A DNA stretch of 12,822 nt from NCBI GenBank assembly GCA_902475455.1, contig CABRZO010000055.1, positions 1-12,822 of the forward strand, in the 5' to 3' direction. Of the stretch, positions 1 to 6,036 are shown one piece after another. Position 1 is the first letter of the stretch. Each line of letters begins with the position of its first letter. The notes beneath the pieces were generated by a model. It was not told where the DNA came from and did no database searches. It worked only from the letters and a program-made list of their open reading frames with translations. The position numbers were made by a program, and so were the translations under genes. Source of the DNA: an uncultured Eubacteriales bacterium (lineage in GTDB: Bacteria; Bacillota; Clostridia; Oscillospirales; Oscillospiraceae).

Positions 1-71
<71 letters not shown>

Positions 72-74
72 GTA

Positions 75-148
75 TGGAGCGGGTGATGGGAATCGAACCC
101 ACGCGACCAGCTTGGAAGGCTGGGATTCTACCATTGAACTACACCCGC
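75..148 (-). tRNA. tRNA-Gly (anticodon TCC), with encoded CCA
   Basis: This is a complete cloverleaf on the minus strand. The acceptor stem is GCGGGTG/CACCCGC, the D arm contains the usual Gly-type short loop, and the anticodon loop CTTCCAA gives TCC. The T arm is GTGGG-TTCGATT-CCCAT. Discriminator T and a genome-encoded CCA end at position 75. It is the first gene of a two-tRNA transcript (Gly then Arg) behind the promoter at 171-199. Confidence 0.97.
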
Positions 149-170
149 ATGCTCGATTGCCAGCTCGAAT

Positions 171-199
171 ATATTACCATATCCCAAATGGTATGTCAA
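171..199 (-). promoter_or_regulatory. Promoter of the tRNA-Gly/Arg operon
   Basis: On the minus strand there is a perfect -35 TTGACA (194-199), a 17-bp spacer and a -10 TAATAT (171-176). This places the start of transcription about 15 bp before the mature 5' end of tRNA-Gly. It is the strongest promoter match in the window, as expected for stable RNA. Confidence 0.85.
175..193. repeat. Inverted repeat filling the tRNA promoter spacer
   Basis: TACCAT (175-180) and ATGGTA (188-193) form a perfect 6-bp dyad around a 7-bp centre. It abuts the -35 and overlaps the last two bases of the -10. It could be an operator, or chance in an AT-rich spacer; no regulator can be assigned. Confidence 0.4.
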
Positions 200-303
200 G
201 AATTTTTACTTTATATTTTTTTATTTTCCTGTGAAGCCCTCAACAGCGAAAAAAGTTTTTCCCTTTACGGTTATCTTTGCCGGCTTCCGGACAAACTGAG
301 GGC

Positions 304-825
304 ATGGAATGGATTTGGTACTTTTATCTTTACAGCTTTTTGGGGTTCCTGCTGGAGCTGGTCTACGCCCGGGCCGTAGGTGCCCGGAAGCTGGATCGAA
401 AATGTCATTTTTTTCTGCCCATCTGTCCGGTCTACGGTTTGGGGGCCACCGCCATCGCCCTGTTGCCGGCGGTGATCGCCGGCAATCCCCTGCTGCTCTT
501 TCTGGCCTCGGCGGTACTGGCCAGCGGGGCGGAATATCTGGCCGCCCTATTCTATGAAAAAGTCTGGCGGGTGTCCTTCTGGGACTACCACAGCATGCCC
601 GGCAATCTCCAGGGCCGGATCTGCCTTCCCTTTTCCCTGATCTGGGGGGCTCTGGGGCTGGGATTACGCTATTTGATCCAGCCGCCCCTGAGCCAGCTGG
701 TGGCCCGAATCCCGGAGGCGCTGCTCTTCCCGGTCACCCTGCTGTTTCTTGTAGATTTTGCCCTGACCGGCCATGTGCTGCGCAGCAACGGCACCACGGA
801 ATCCCTTCGATGGTATCGGGAATAA
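304..825 (+). CDS. PF06541-type multi-pass membrane protein (putative ABC-transporter type IV / CmpB family)
   Basis: This 173-residue integral membrane protein has about five hydrophobic segments (roughly residues 4-22, 37-58, 62-84, 108-126 and 138-158). Family-type features are an N-terminal aromatic/Gly-rich helix ending in an acidic residue (E18), the CPVYG turn at 41-45, and the WDY...N..G..C..F stretch (residues 93-110) after the third helix. The family is common in Clostridia and is annotated as a putative ABC-transporter permease, but its function is not established. The start at 304 is chosen because the helix begins directly after it; an in-frame TTG at 277 has no ribosome binding site. 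The Shine-Dalgarno before 304 (GAGGG, about 2 bp away) is also poor, so the start is moderately certain. The next gene follows after 66 bp and may be cotranscribed. Confidence 0.75.
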   Translation: MEWIWYFYLYSFLGFLLELVYARAVGARKLDRKCHFFLPICPVYGLGATAIALLPAVIAGNPLLLFLASAVLASGAEYLAALFYEKVWRVSFWDYHSMPGNLQGRICLPFSLIWGALGLGLRYLIQPPLSQLVARIPEALLFPVTLLFLVDFALTGHVLRSNGTTESLRWYRE

Positions 826-891
826 ACCTGCCTCAGCCTGGCCATACTGTAACCAGCGGGAACTCCGCAATCTGAACTGGAGGAATCAATC

Positions 892-1071
892 ATGGAACAG
901 ATTAACCACAGCATCGCCTGCACCGTCAAGAACTGCGCCTATCATGCCGGCAACCAGGGCTACTGCACCCTGAGCAGCATCAAGGTGGGCTCCTGCGCCC
1001 CTGAGGTCACCCAGTGCGACAACACCGAGTGCGCCTCCTTCAAGGCTGGCCGGGGCAAGTGCTGCCACTGA
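892..1071 (+). CDS. DUF1540 domain small cysteine-rich protein
   Basis: A 59-residue protein with eight cysteines (C10, C15, C25, C35, C42, C47, C57, C58). The pattern C-x4-C-x9-C, followed by an I-x-V-G block and a second C-x4-C, matches the DUF1540 family (PF07561), widespread in Clostridia. The family function is unknown; the cysteine spacing suggests metal (zinc) binding, which is inference. The ATG is preceded by GGAGGA at 879-884 with 7-bp spacing, a very good ribosome binding site. The gene ends about 20 bp before a strong bidirectional terminator. It is probably cytosolic, as no signal or membrane segment is seen. Whether it has its own promoter or is read from the upstream membrane protein gene is unclear. 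Confidence 0.88.
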   Translation: MEQINHSIACTVKNCAYHAGNQGYCTLSSIKVGSCAPEVTQCDNTECASFKAGRGKCCH

Positions 1072-1085
1072 CCTCCACCCCTCGC

Positions 1086-1122
1086 AAAAAGTCCTCTGCC
1101 GCATCGGCAGAGGACTTTTTTA
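1086..1122. terminator. Bidirectional rho-independent terminator (DUF1540 gene / cca)
   Basis: GTCCTCTGCC (1091-1100) pairs perfectly with GGCAGAGGAC (1106-1115), with one more G-C pair closing a three-base loop. Five A residues precede the stem and a T-run follows, so it can act for both converging genes. The cca stop codon (1120-1122) lies in the T-run. Confidence 0.93.
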
Positions 1123-2469
1123 TTCCGGATGAGCGGACAGCCACTCCAGCAGGGCCTCCCGACGGTTGACCACTTCCCCGTCCAGCACCGCCTCCAGGGC
1201 CCGTTTGAGGCAGCGGCCAATCTCCGGGCCCGGCTCAAAGCCCTGAGCAATCAAATCCGAGCCCTTCAACTCCAGCTGTTCCAGGGACCAACAGGGCCCC
1301 TCCGCCTCCGCCCGGTCTACCAGGGCGGCAAAGACCTCCAACAGCTCCAGCTTGTCCTGTCGCTGGAAGGAGGACTGGCCCAGTACGTCGGCCCGGCGGA
1401 GCAACAGCAGCTTTCGGGTGATTTCAAGGCCGTGCCTGGCCAAAAAGCGCCGGGTTTGAGGAAGATCCCGAGGTAGGGTGCAGTCATGCATCCCCACCAG
1501 GTGTTCCACCTGCTCCCGGGTGTCGTTGTCGCAGCGCAGCCGCAGCAGGGCCCCATGGGCCATTTCGGCGCTGCGCTTATTGTGTCCATAAAAATGAGAA
1601 ATTCCCTTGGGATCCCGGGTACAACAGTCGGGTTTTCCGATGTCGTGGAGCAGGGCGGACAGCCGCAGCACCGGTTCCGGTTCCACCGCCGCCACCACCC
1701 GAGCGGTATGGCGCCAGCCGTCGGCGTCGTGGTGGGGGTTATTCTGGTGGTAATCAAACAGTCCCGCCACCTCCGGCAAAATGACGGCAAACACGTCCCG
1801 GAACTCCAACATCAATCGAGGGGCCCCGGGGGTGGTCAAAATCCCCTTGAGTTCGGAAAAAATCCGCTCGGCAGAGATCCGCTCCAGGTCGTTGCAATGC
1901 CGGTGGATGGCCGCCGCCGTGGCCTCCTCAATAGCAAAATCGAAGCGGCCGGCAAACCGCAGGGCCCGCAGCATCCGCAATGCATCCTCTTCAAAGCGCT
2001 GGGCCGCATCTCCCACCGCCCGGATAATGCCCTGCTCCAAATCCTCCCGGCCTCCGAACCGGTCCACCAGCCCGTACTGGGAGTGGTAGGCCATGGCGTT
2101 GATGGTGAAATCCCGCCGGGACAGGTCGCTGGCCAGGTCCCGGACAAAGCAGACGGAATCCGGATGCCGGTGGTCGGAATAGTCGCTTTCGGTGCGGAAG
2201 GTGGTGATCTCGTAGCCGGCGCCCCCGGCCATCACCAGCACAGTGCCGTGCTGGATGCCCGTGTCGTGGATCCGCAGATCCCCCAGCACCGCCCGGGTCT
2301 CCTCCGGCAGGGCGTTGGTGCAGATGTCCCAGTCGTGGGGCGGGTTCCCCATCAGCAGGTCTCGGACACAGCCCCCCACGAACCAGGCCTCATAGCCCGC
2401 CCGGTTCAGTCGGTTGACCAGCTCCAGCCCCGCCGGGGGCAGCTGATTGTGGTTGATTCTGCAGATCAT
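1120..2469 (-). CDS. cca: CCA tRNA nucleotidyltransferase with HD domain
   Basis: It adds or repairs the 3'-terminal CCA of tRNAs using CTP and ATP, acting in the cytosol. The 449-residue protein shows the class II poly(A) polymerase-like head: GGCVRDLLMG (32-41), the metal-binding D46-W-D48, RRDFTINAMA (118-127), and the nucleotide-selecting E161-D162-x2-R165 region. A C-terminal HD-type motif (H275-D276 in LLHDIGK) with a further histidine-rich stretch (GHNKR, 295-299) suggests an added phosphohydrolase-like domain, as in other HD-bearing bacterial CCA enzymes. The ATG at 2469 has GGAGG 7 bp upstream. It starts 36 bp after the aldo/keto reductase gene with no terminator between, so the two are probably cotranscribed. 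tRNA-Gly in this window already encodes CCA, so at least part of the role may be repair. Confidence 0.97.
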   Translation of the reverse strand: MICRINHNQLPPAGLELVNRLNRAGYEAWFVGGCVRDLLMGNPPHDWDICTNALPEETRAVLGDLRIHDTGIQHGTVLVMAGGAGYEITTFRTESDYSDHRHPDSVCFVRDLASDLSRRDFTINAMAYHSQYGLVDRFGGREDLEQGIIRAVGDAAQRFEEDALRMLRALRFAGRFDFAIEEATAAAIHRHCNDLERISAERIFSELKGILTTPGAPRLMLEFRDVFAVILPEVAGLFDYHQNNPHHDADGWRHTARVVAAVEPEPVLRLSALLHDIGKPDCCTRDPKGISHFYGHNKRSAEMAHGALLRLRCDNDTREQVEHLVGMHDCTLPRDLPQTRRFLARHGLEITRKLLLLRRADVLGQSSFQRQDKLELLEVFAALVDRAEAEGPCWSLEQLELKGSDLIAQGFEPGPEIGRCLKRALEAVLDGEVVNRREALLEWLSAHPE

Positions 2470-2505
2470 CTTCTCACCTCCGCTTGTCAGTTTCAGGGAC
2501 AGGGG

Positions 2506-3534
2506 TTACACCTGGACTTCTCCCGCTAGCACCCGCTGGTAGTCCTCGTAGTTCTTGGCCAGCAGCGCCGGGGTATCCAACTGGTAGGGACACTTACCGG
2601 AACACTGGTTGCAGTGCAGGCACAACTCAATCTTCTTCATCTCCGCCTGCATCTCCGGGGTGAGCCAGCTCTGGGAGGGTGCCCGGCGGAGCATCAGGGA
2701 CATCCGGGCACACTGGTTGATCTGAATGCCCACGGGACAGGGCATACAATAGCCGCAGCCCCGGCAGAAGTCCCCGGCCAGCTCCTGTTTCTCCCGGGCG
2801 ATGAAGGCTTTCATCTCCTCATCCAGCACCGGGGTATCCTCCATAAAGGCCAGCCACTCCTCCAGCTCGCTCTCCCGCTGGATGCCCCAGATGGGCAGCA
2901 CGTTGTCAAACTGGCTCATAAAGGCCATACAGGGTTTTGACTGGTTGATAAGTCCTCCTGCCAATCCCTTCATGGCCAGAAAGCCCATGTTGTTCTCCCG
3001 GCTCCGGCGCACCAGCTCCACTTCCTGCTCCGAAGACAGGTAGCTGAAGGGGAACTGAATGGTCTCATACAGGTGGGAATCCACTGCGTCCAGGGCCACC
3101 TGGAGCAGATGGGAGGTGATGCCGATGTGCCGGATCTTACCCTGGTGCTTGGCCTCCTCCATGCACTCATACATGCCGGTGCCATCCCCAGGGGCAAACA
3201 CCTGTTTGACGCAGTGGAACTGATAGAGGTCCAGATAGTCGGTTTTCAGCAGCTTCAGGGAGGTCTCCAGTTGGCTCCAGAACTCCTCCGGGGTCACCGC
3301 CATGGTCTTGGATGCCAGGAAATAGCTCTCTCTCGGAAAGACACTCAGGGCCTGGCCCAACTTCTCCTCGCTGTCGCTGTAAGCCCGGGCGGTGTCGAAA
3401 AACCGCATGCCACCTTCATAGGCCCGCCGGAGAATTTTGACCGCCTGCTCCATGCTCACCCGCTGGATGGGTAGAGCGCCAAATCCATTCTGGGGTACTG
3501 TGATGCCGGTGGTACCCAAGGTGATATTCTTCAT
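2506..3534 (-). CDS. Aldo/keto reductase with C-terminal ferredoxin-type Fe-S domain
   Basis: A 342-residue cytosolic oxidoreductase. The first about 250 residues form an AKR barrel with the catalytic tetrad visible as D47, Y52, K76 (ASKT) and H107 (FHC), and a G-I-T-S strand typical of the NAD(P)-binding side. The tail carries two cysteine clusters. The first is C257-x2-C260-x2-C263-x2-C266 plus C275. The second is C305-x2-C308-x2-C311-x3-C315-P, a classical [4Fe-4S] motif. This AKR-plus-ferredoxin layout is common in anaerobic Clostridia and usually annotated 'aldo/keto reductase, 4Fe-4S'; the substrate is unknown. The tail suggests electron exchange with ferredoxin-like partners (inference). 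The ATG at 3534 has AGGAGGG 6 bp upstream and a strong promoter at 3573-3601. It leads the probable operon with cca. Confidence 0.93.
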   Translation of the reverse strand: MKNITLGTTGITVPQNGFGALPIQRVSMEQAVKILRRAYEGGMRFFDTARAYSDSEEKLGQALSVFPRESYFLASKTMAVTPEEFWSQLETSLKLLKTDYLDLYQFHCVKQVFAPGDGTGMYECMEEAKHQGKIRHIGITSHLLQVALDAVDSHLYETIQFPFSYLSSEQEVELVRRSRENNMGFLAMKGLAGGLINQSKPCMAFMSQFDNVLPIWGIQRESELEEWLAFMEDTPVLDEEMKAFIAREKQELAGDFCRGCGYCMPCPVGIQINQCARMSLMLRRAPSQSWLTPEMQAEMKKIELCLHCNQCSGKCPYQLDTPALLAKNYEDYQRVLAGEVQV

Positions 3535-3572
3535 ACCATTCCCTCCTCACGAACTCAATCTATTATGATTTA

Positions 3573-3601
3573 ATTATAGCATGGGGGTATTTTGAAATCA
3601 A
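3573..3601 (-). promoter_or_regulatory. Promoter of the aldo/keto reductase-cca operon
   Basis: On the minus strand, -35 TTGATT (3596-3601), exactly 17 bp, then consensus -10 TATAAT (3573-3578), about 39 bp before the ATG. It lies just downstream of the terminator of the previous minus-strand gene, so the operon is insulated. Confidence 0.8.
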
Positions 3602-3610
3602 CGACAGGGC

Positions 3611-3654
3611 AGAAAACAGCCCCCGGGCAGGCGCAGAGCGCTGTCCGGGGGCTG
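3611..3654 (-). terminator. Rho-independent terminator of the ferredoxin-domain gene
   Basis: Arms at 3617-3630 and 3641-3654 form a 14-bp, GC-rich stem around a 10-nt loop. The single imperfect position is a G-T wobble when read on the plus strand and an A-C mismatch on the minus strand. On the minus strand the stem is followed by TTTTCT. It ends 17 bp downstream of the stop codon of the gene at 3671-4375. Confidence 0.85.
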
Positions 3655-3670
3655 TGAATACGCAACTTTT

Positions 3671-4375
3671 TTACCGCTCCACAATGGTACCTTCGGTGGA
3701 AATGACGGTGACCTGCCAGGGGATGAATTTGCCGCTGTCCTGCAGGGCCTTCTTGGCCGCCAGCTCCAGCCCGCCGCAACAAGGCACCTCCATGCGGACA
3801 ATGTGGACGCTCTGGATGTCGTTCTGGCGCAGAATCTCCGTCAACTTTTCGGCGTAGTCCACCCCGTCCAGCTTGGGACAGCCCACCAGGGTGATGTGGC
3901 CCCGGATGAAGTCCTGATGGAAGGTGGCATAGGCGTAGGCGGTACAGTCGGCGGCGATCAACAGCTTTGCACCGTCAAAATAGGGGGCCCGGAGGGGGGC
4001 CAACTTGATCTGCACCGGCCACTGGCGCAGCTCTGATCCCCCGGCGCTCACAGCCGCCGGCTGGGGTGTGGGCTGGCGGTGGAGCTCCATGGCCCGGGAG
4101 CCCGGGCAGCCCCCGGAGTGGGCCACCGGCTGGGCTTTGGCCCGCTTGGCAGCCAGCACCGCCGCCTCGTCATAGGCCGCCGCCTCCCGCTCCACAAAGG
4201 TGATGGCCCCGGTGGGACAGGTGGGCAGACAGTCCCCCAGCCCGTCACAATAGTCGTCCCGCAGCAGCTTGGCCTTGCCGTTCACCATGCCGATGGCCCC
4301 CTCATGGCAGGCCTGGGCACAGGCGCCGCAGCCGTTGCACTTTTCCTCGTCGATTTCAATGATCCGTCGCATCAT
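3671..4375 (-). CDS. Ferredoxin-domain protein with atypical second cluster and cysteine-rich C-terminal domain
   Basis: A 234-residue cytosolic iron-sulphur protein. The N-terminal 60 residues look like a two-cluster ferredoxin. The first motif is complete (C13-x2-C16-x2-C19-x3-C23). The second is C43-x5-C49-x3-C53-P with leucine (L46) where the second cysteine normally sits. After an Ala/Pro-rich linker (about 62-120) comes a separate domain with conserved-looking cysteines C144, C166 (GCPKLD) and the pair C199-C200 (VPCCGG), which could bind another metal centre. I recognise the general type (4Fe-4S protein found beside Crp/Fnr regulators in Clostridia) but cannot assign a reaction. The start at 4375 has GGAGG about 9 bp upstream; an adjacent ATG at 4372 is also possible. 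It is divergent from the Crp/Fnr gene, with promoters back to back. Confidence 0.82.
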   Translation of the reverse strand: MMRRIIEIDEEKCNGCGACAQACHEGAIGMVNGKAKLLRDDYCDGLGDCLPTCPTGAITFVEREAAAYDEAAVLAAKRAKAQPVAHSGGCPGSRAMELHRQPTPQPAAVSAGGSELRQWPVQIKLAPLRAPYFDGAKLLIAADCTAYAYATFHQDFIRGHITLVGCPKLDGVDYAEKLTEILRQNDIQSVHIVRMEVPCCGGLELAAKKALQDSGKFIPWQVTVISTEGTIVER

Positions 4376-4391
4376 GGAAGATGACCTCCTC

Positions 4392-4420
4392 TTGTGTTTC
4401 TGGGGGCATTATAGTATAGT
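4392..4420 (+). promoter_or_regulatory. Promoter of the Crp/Fnr-family gene
   Basis: -35 TTGTGT (4392-4397), 17-bp spacer, -10 TATAGT (4415-4420). Transcription would begin near 4427, about 35 bp before the ATG. The -10 lies one base from the oppositely oriented -10 of the divergent gene. Confidence 0.6.
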
Positions 4421-4436
4421 AAATCCATCTTGTATG
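4408..4436 (-). promoter_or_regulatory. Promoter of the ferredoxin-domain gene
   Basis: On the minus strand there is a consensus -10 TATAAT (4408-4413) with a weak -35 CATACA (4431-4436) at 17-bp spacing. A weak -35 beside an excellent -10 would fit an activated promoter (inference). It overlaps the divergent plus-strand promoter over most of its length. Confidence 0.55.
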
Positions 4437-4437
4437 T

Positions 4438-4451
4438 TTGATTTCCAACAA
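4438..4451. promoter_or_regulatory. FNR-box-like dyad overlapping the Crp/Fnr gene ribosome binding site
   Basis: TTGAT-TTCC-AACAA matches the E. coli FNR consensus TTGAT-N4-ATCAA at 9 of 10 specified positions. It lies downstream of the plus promoter and upstream of the minus promoter's -35, and its last bases touch the AAGGAGG Shine-Dalgarno (4450-4456). That position would suit autorepression of the regulator and/or control of the ferredoxin gene. The owner of the site is inferred from its neighbour only. Confidence 0.4.
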
Positions 4452-4461
4452 GGAGGCTGAA

Positions 4462-5145
4462 ATGATGGAACAATATCTTCCACTTTTGGCTCAGACCGCT
4501 CTCTTTCACGGTCTGACAGAGGGAGAACTGAGGCGGACCCTGGACTGTCTGGGGGCGGCCAAAAAGCGCTATTCCAAGCAGTCCTTCCTGCTCCGGTCCG
4601 GGGATCAGGCCACGGCCATGGGGCTGATGCTGTCCGGCAGCGCCCTGCTGATCCAGGAGGATCTGTGGGGCCGGCGCAACATTCTGGCCCAGGTGGCGGC
4701 TGGGGACGCCTTTGCCGAGGCCTTTGCCGCCGCCGGCGGGCCCCTGAACCTCAGCGTTGTGGCTCAGGAGGACTGCGAGGCTCTGCTGCTGGATTTGAAC
4801 CGGGTGCTCACCCTATGCCCTTCCGCCTGCCCCTCCCACACCAAGCTGGTGCATAATCTGGTGGCGGTACTGGCCCAGAAGCTGCTGGTGCTCAACGACA
4901 AGATCACCCACATGAGTCGGCAGACCACCCGGGAGAAGCTGCTGTCCTATCTCTCCGCCCAGGCCCAGCGCCAGGGCAGGCTCACCTTTGACATCCCCTA
5001 TGACCGGCAGCAGCTGGCAGACTATCTCTGTGTGGATCGGGCGGCCATGTCGGCGGAGCTGTCCAAGCTGCAGAAACAGGGACTGCTCCAATACCACCGC
5101 AACCATTTCACCCTGTTTGCTCCGGCTCCGTCAGAGGAATCATGA
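4462..5145 (+). CDS. Crp/Fnr family transcriptional regulator
   Basis: A 227-residue DNA-binding regulator. Residues about 8-120 form a cupin-like cyclic-nucleotide-type sensor domain. It lacks a recognisable cAMP-binding Arg-Ser motif in the GDAFAE region (81-86), so a ligand other than cAMP, or an Fe-S or redox signal, is likelier. A dimerisation helix spans about 125-150 and a winged helix-turn-helix about 178-220 (RQQLADYLCVDRAAMS). Cysteines are C29, C105, C119, C123 and C190; there is no N-terminal FNR-type cysteine cluster. ATG 4462 is preceded by AAGGAGG at 5 bp, and the adjacent ATG 4465 at 8 bp is equally possible. An in-frame TTG at 4438 would include the Shine-Dalgarno and is rejected. 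It is divergent from the ferredoxin-domain gene, which is the most likely target. Confidence 0.92.
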   Translation: MMEQYLPLLAQTALFHGLTEGELRRTLDCLGAAKKRYSKQSFLLRSGDQATAMGLMLSGSALLIQEDLWGRRNILAQVAAGDAFAEAFAAAGGPLNLSVVAQEDCEALLLDLNRVLTLCPSACPSHTKLVHNLVAVLAQKLLVLNDKITHMSRQTTREKLLSYLSAQAQRQGRLTFDIPYDRQQLADYLCVDRAAMSAELSKLQKQGLLQYHRNHFTLFAPAPSEES

Positions 5146-5188
5146 GAACCGAAAACGCCTTGCCCACACGGAAACCAGTCACCGCCAT

Positions 5189-5217
5189 TTGCCCAATCCG
5201 AAAAAAGGTGCTATACT
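5189..5217 (+). promoter_or_regulatory. Promoter of the DUF1275 gene
   Basis: -35 TTGCCC (5189-5194), 17-bp spacer, extended -10 TGcTATACT with the hexamer at 5212-5217. The ribosome binding site AAGGAGG (5236-5242) and the ATG (5251) follow. No convincing terminator is seen between the Crp/Fnr stop codon and this promoter, so some read-through from the regulator gene is possible. Confidence 0.7.
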
Positions 5218-5250
5218 AATGCGGTAAAGTATTGCAAGGAGGCGGCGAGA

Positions 5251-5985
5251 ATGGGCGCAGCCAAGGCAAAAAATGGCACCTATTTTCTCATGTGTGAGCG
5301 GAAGTGGATCTACCACACCCTGATCACCGTGGCGGGATTTTATGGGGCCTTTACCTACCTGCTGCGGGGCAACGTGTTCTGCAACGCCCAAACCGGCAAC
5401 GTGGTGCTGATGGGCATGGCTCTGGGCTCCGGTGAGTGGGGCCACGCCCTCTATTACCTGATCCCCATCTCCGCCTATCTGATGGGGGCCCTCATTTCCG
5501 AGCTGGTACCCAACCCCATCAAACACCATCTGCCCCTGCGCTGGGACACCCTGCTGATCGCCATTGAGATGGCGGTGGTCATTGGACTGGGATTTGTGCC
5601 CGAGTCCGCCCCGGTGCAGATTTCCCAGGTGGCCATCAACTTCATTGCCTCCATGCAATACAACACCTTCCGTCAGGCGGAGGGGGTTCCCATGGCCACC
5701 ACCTTCGCCACCAACCACATCCGGCAAATCGGCATTGGACTGGCCAAGGAACTGAAGCACCGATATTCCCCGGACAAATCCCACCGGAAGAAGCTGTCCC
5801 GGCATTTTCAGATGCTGATCTTCTTCGTGCTGGGGGCTGTGGTGGGCACGGTGTTCTGCCATCTGATGCTGGGCCGGGCCATCTGGCTCACCCTGATCCC
5901 TCTGGGTGTGGTATTCGCAACTCTGCTGTATGCCGATCTGGTCACGGAGCGGGACCTGGTGGAGCGAAAGCCCGCGGGACACTGA
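5251..5985 (+). CDS. DUF1275 (YoaK-like) integral membrane protein
   Basis: A 244-residue membrane protein of the DUF1275/YoaK family (PF06912). It shows the family landmarks GAFTYLLRG (32-40), AQTGN (46-50), the SMQ-N segment (134-138) and ATTFATNHIRQIG (149-161, the family's TT-x2-T block). About six hydrophobic segments are visible, roughly at 21-39, 64-86, 98-115, 123-138, 186-205 and 209-227. A basic loop (about 168-184, KHRYSPDKSHRKK) is probably cytoplasmic. The function of the family is not established. The ATG has AAGGAGG 8 bp upstream and its own extended -10 promoter. It lies 105 bp after the Crp/Fnr gene; a regulatory link is possible but not shown. Expression ends at the hairpin starting 10 bp after the stop codon. 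Confidence 0.93.
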   Translation: MGAAKAKNGTYFLMCERKWIYHTLITVAGFYGAFTYLLRGNVFCNAQTGNVVLMGMALGSGEWGHALYYLIPISAYLMGALISELVPNPIKHHLPLRWDTLLIAIEMAVVIGLGFVPESAPVQISQVAINFIASMQYNTFRQAEGVPMATTFATNHIRQIGIGLAKELKHRYSPDKSHRKKLSRHFQMLIFFVLGAVVGTVFCHLMLGRAIWLTLIPLGVVFATLLYADLVTERDLVERKPAGH

Positions 5986-5995
5986 CCAAACCAAG

Positions 5996-6032
5996 AAGGA
6001 GCTGTTGCAAGATTTTGCAACAGCTCCTTTTT
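5996..6032. terminator. Rho-independent terminator between DUF1275 gene and glmS
   Basis: A perfect 15-bp stem (5996-6010 with 6015-6029), a 4-nt loop and a T5 tail (6028-6032) end the plus-strand gene. glmS ends 5 bp further on and can use the same hairpin in reverse, though its T tract is weaker (TTCTT). The left arm begins AAGGAGCTGTTGC, the same 13 bases as in the hairpin at 11146-11181. Confidence 0.9.
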
Positions 6033-6036
6033 CTGA

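Noticed and set aside
189..217. Plus-strand promoter for the PF06541 gene (TGGTAT...TATATT)
   Set aside because: The -35 match is poor and the -10 lies in a general AT-rich run that belongs to the region upstream of the tRNA promoter; not strong enough to annotate.
277..303. Upstream TTG start for the PF06541 protein
   Set aside because: There is no ribosome binding site before it, and the added nine residues are not hydrophobic or family-like; the ATG at 304 sits directly before the first helix.
1486..2529. A 347-codon plus-strand frame opposite cca
   Set aside because: It is antisense to an intact cca gene, has low-complexity composition and no ribosome binding site.
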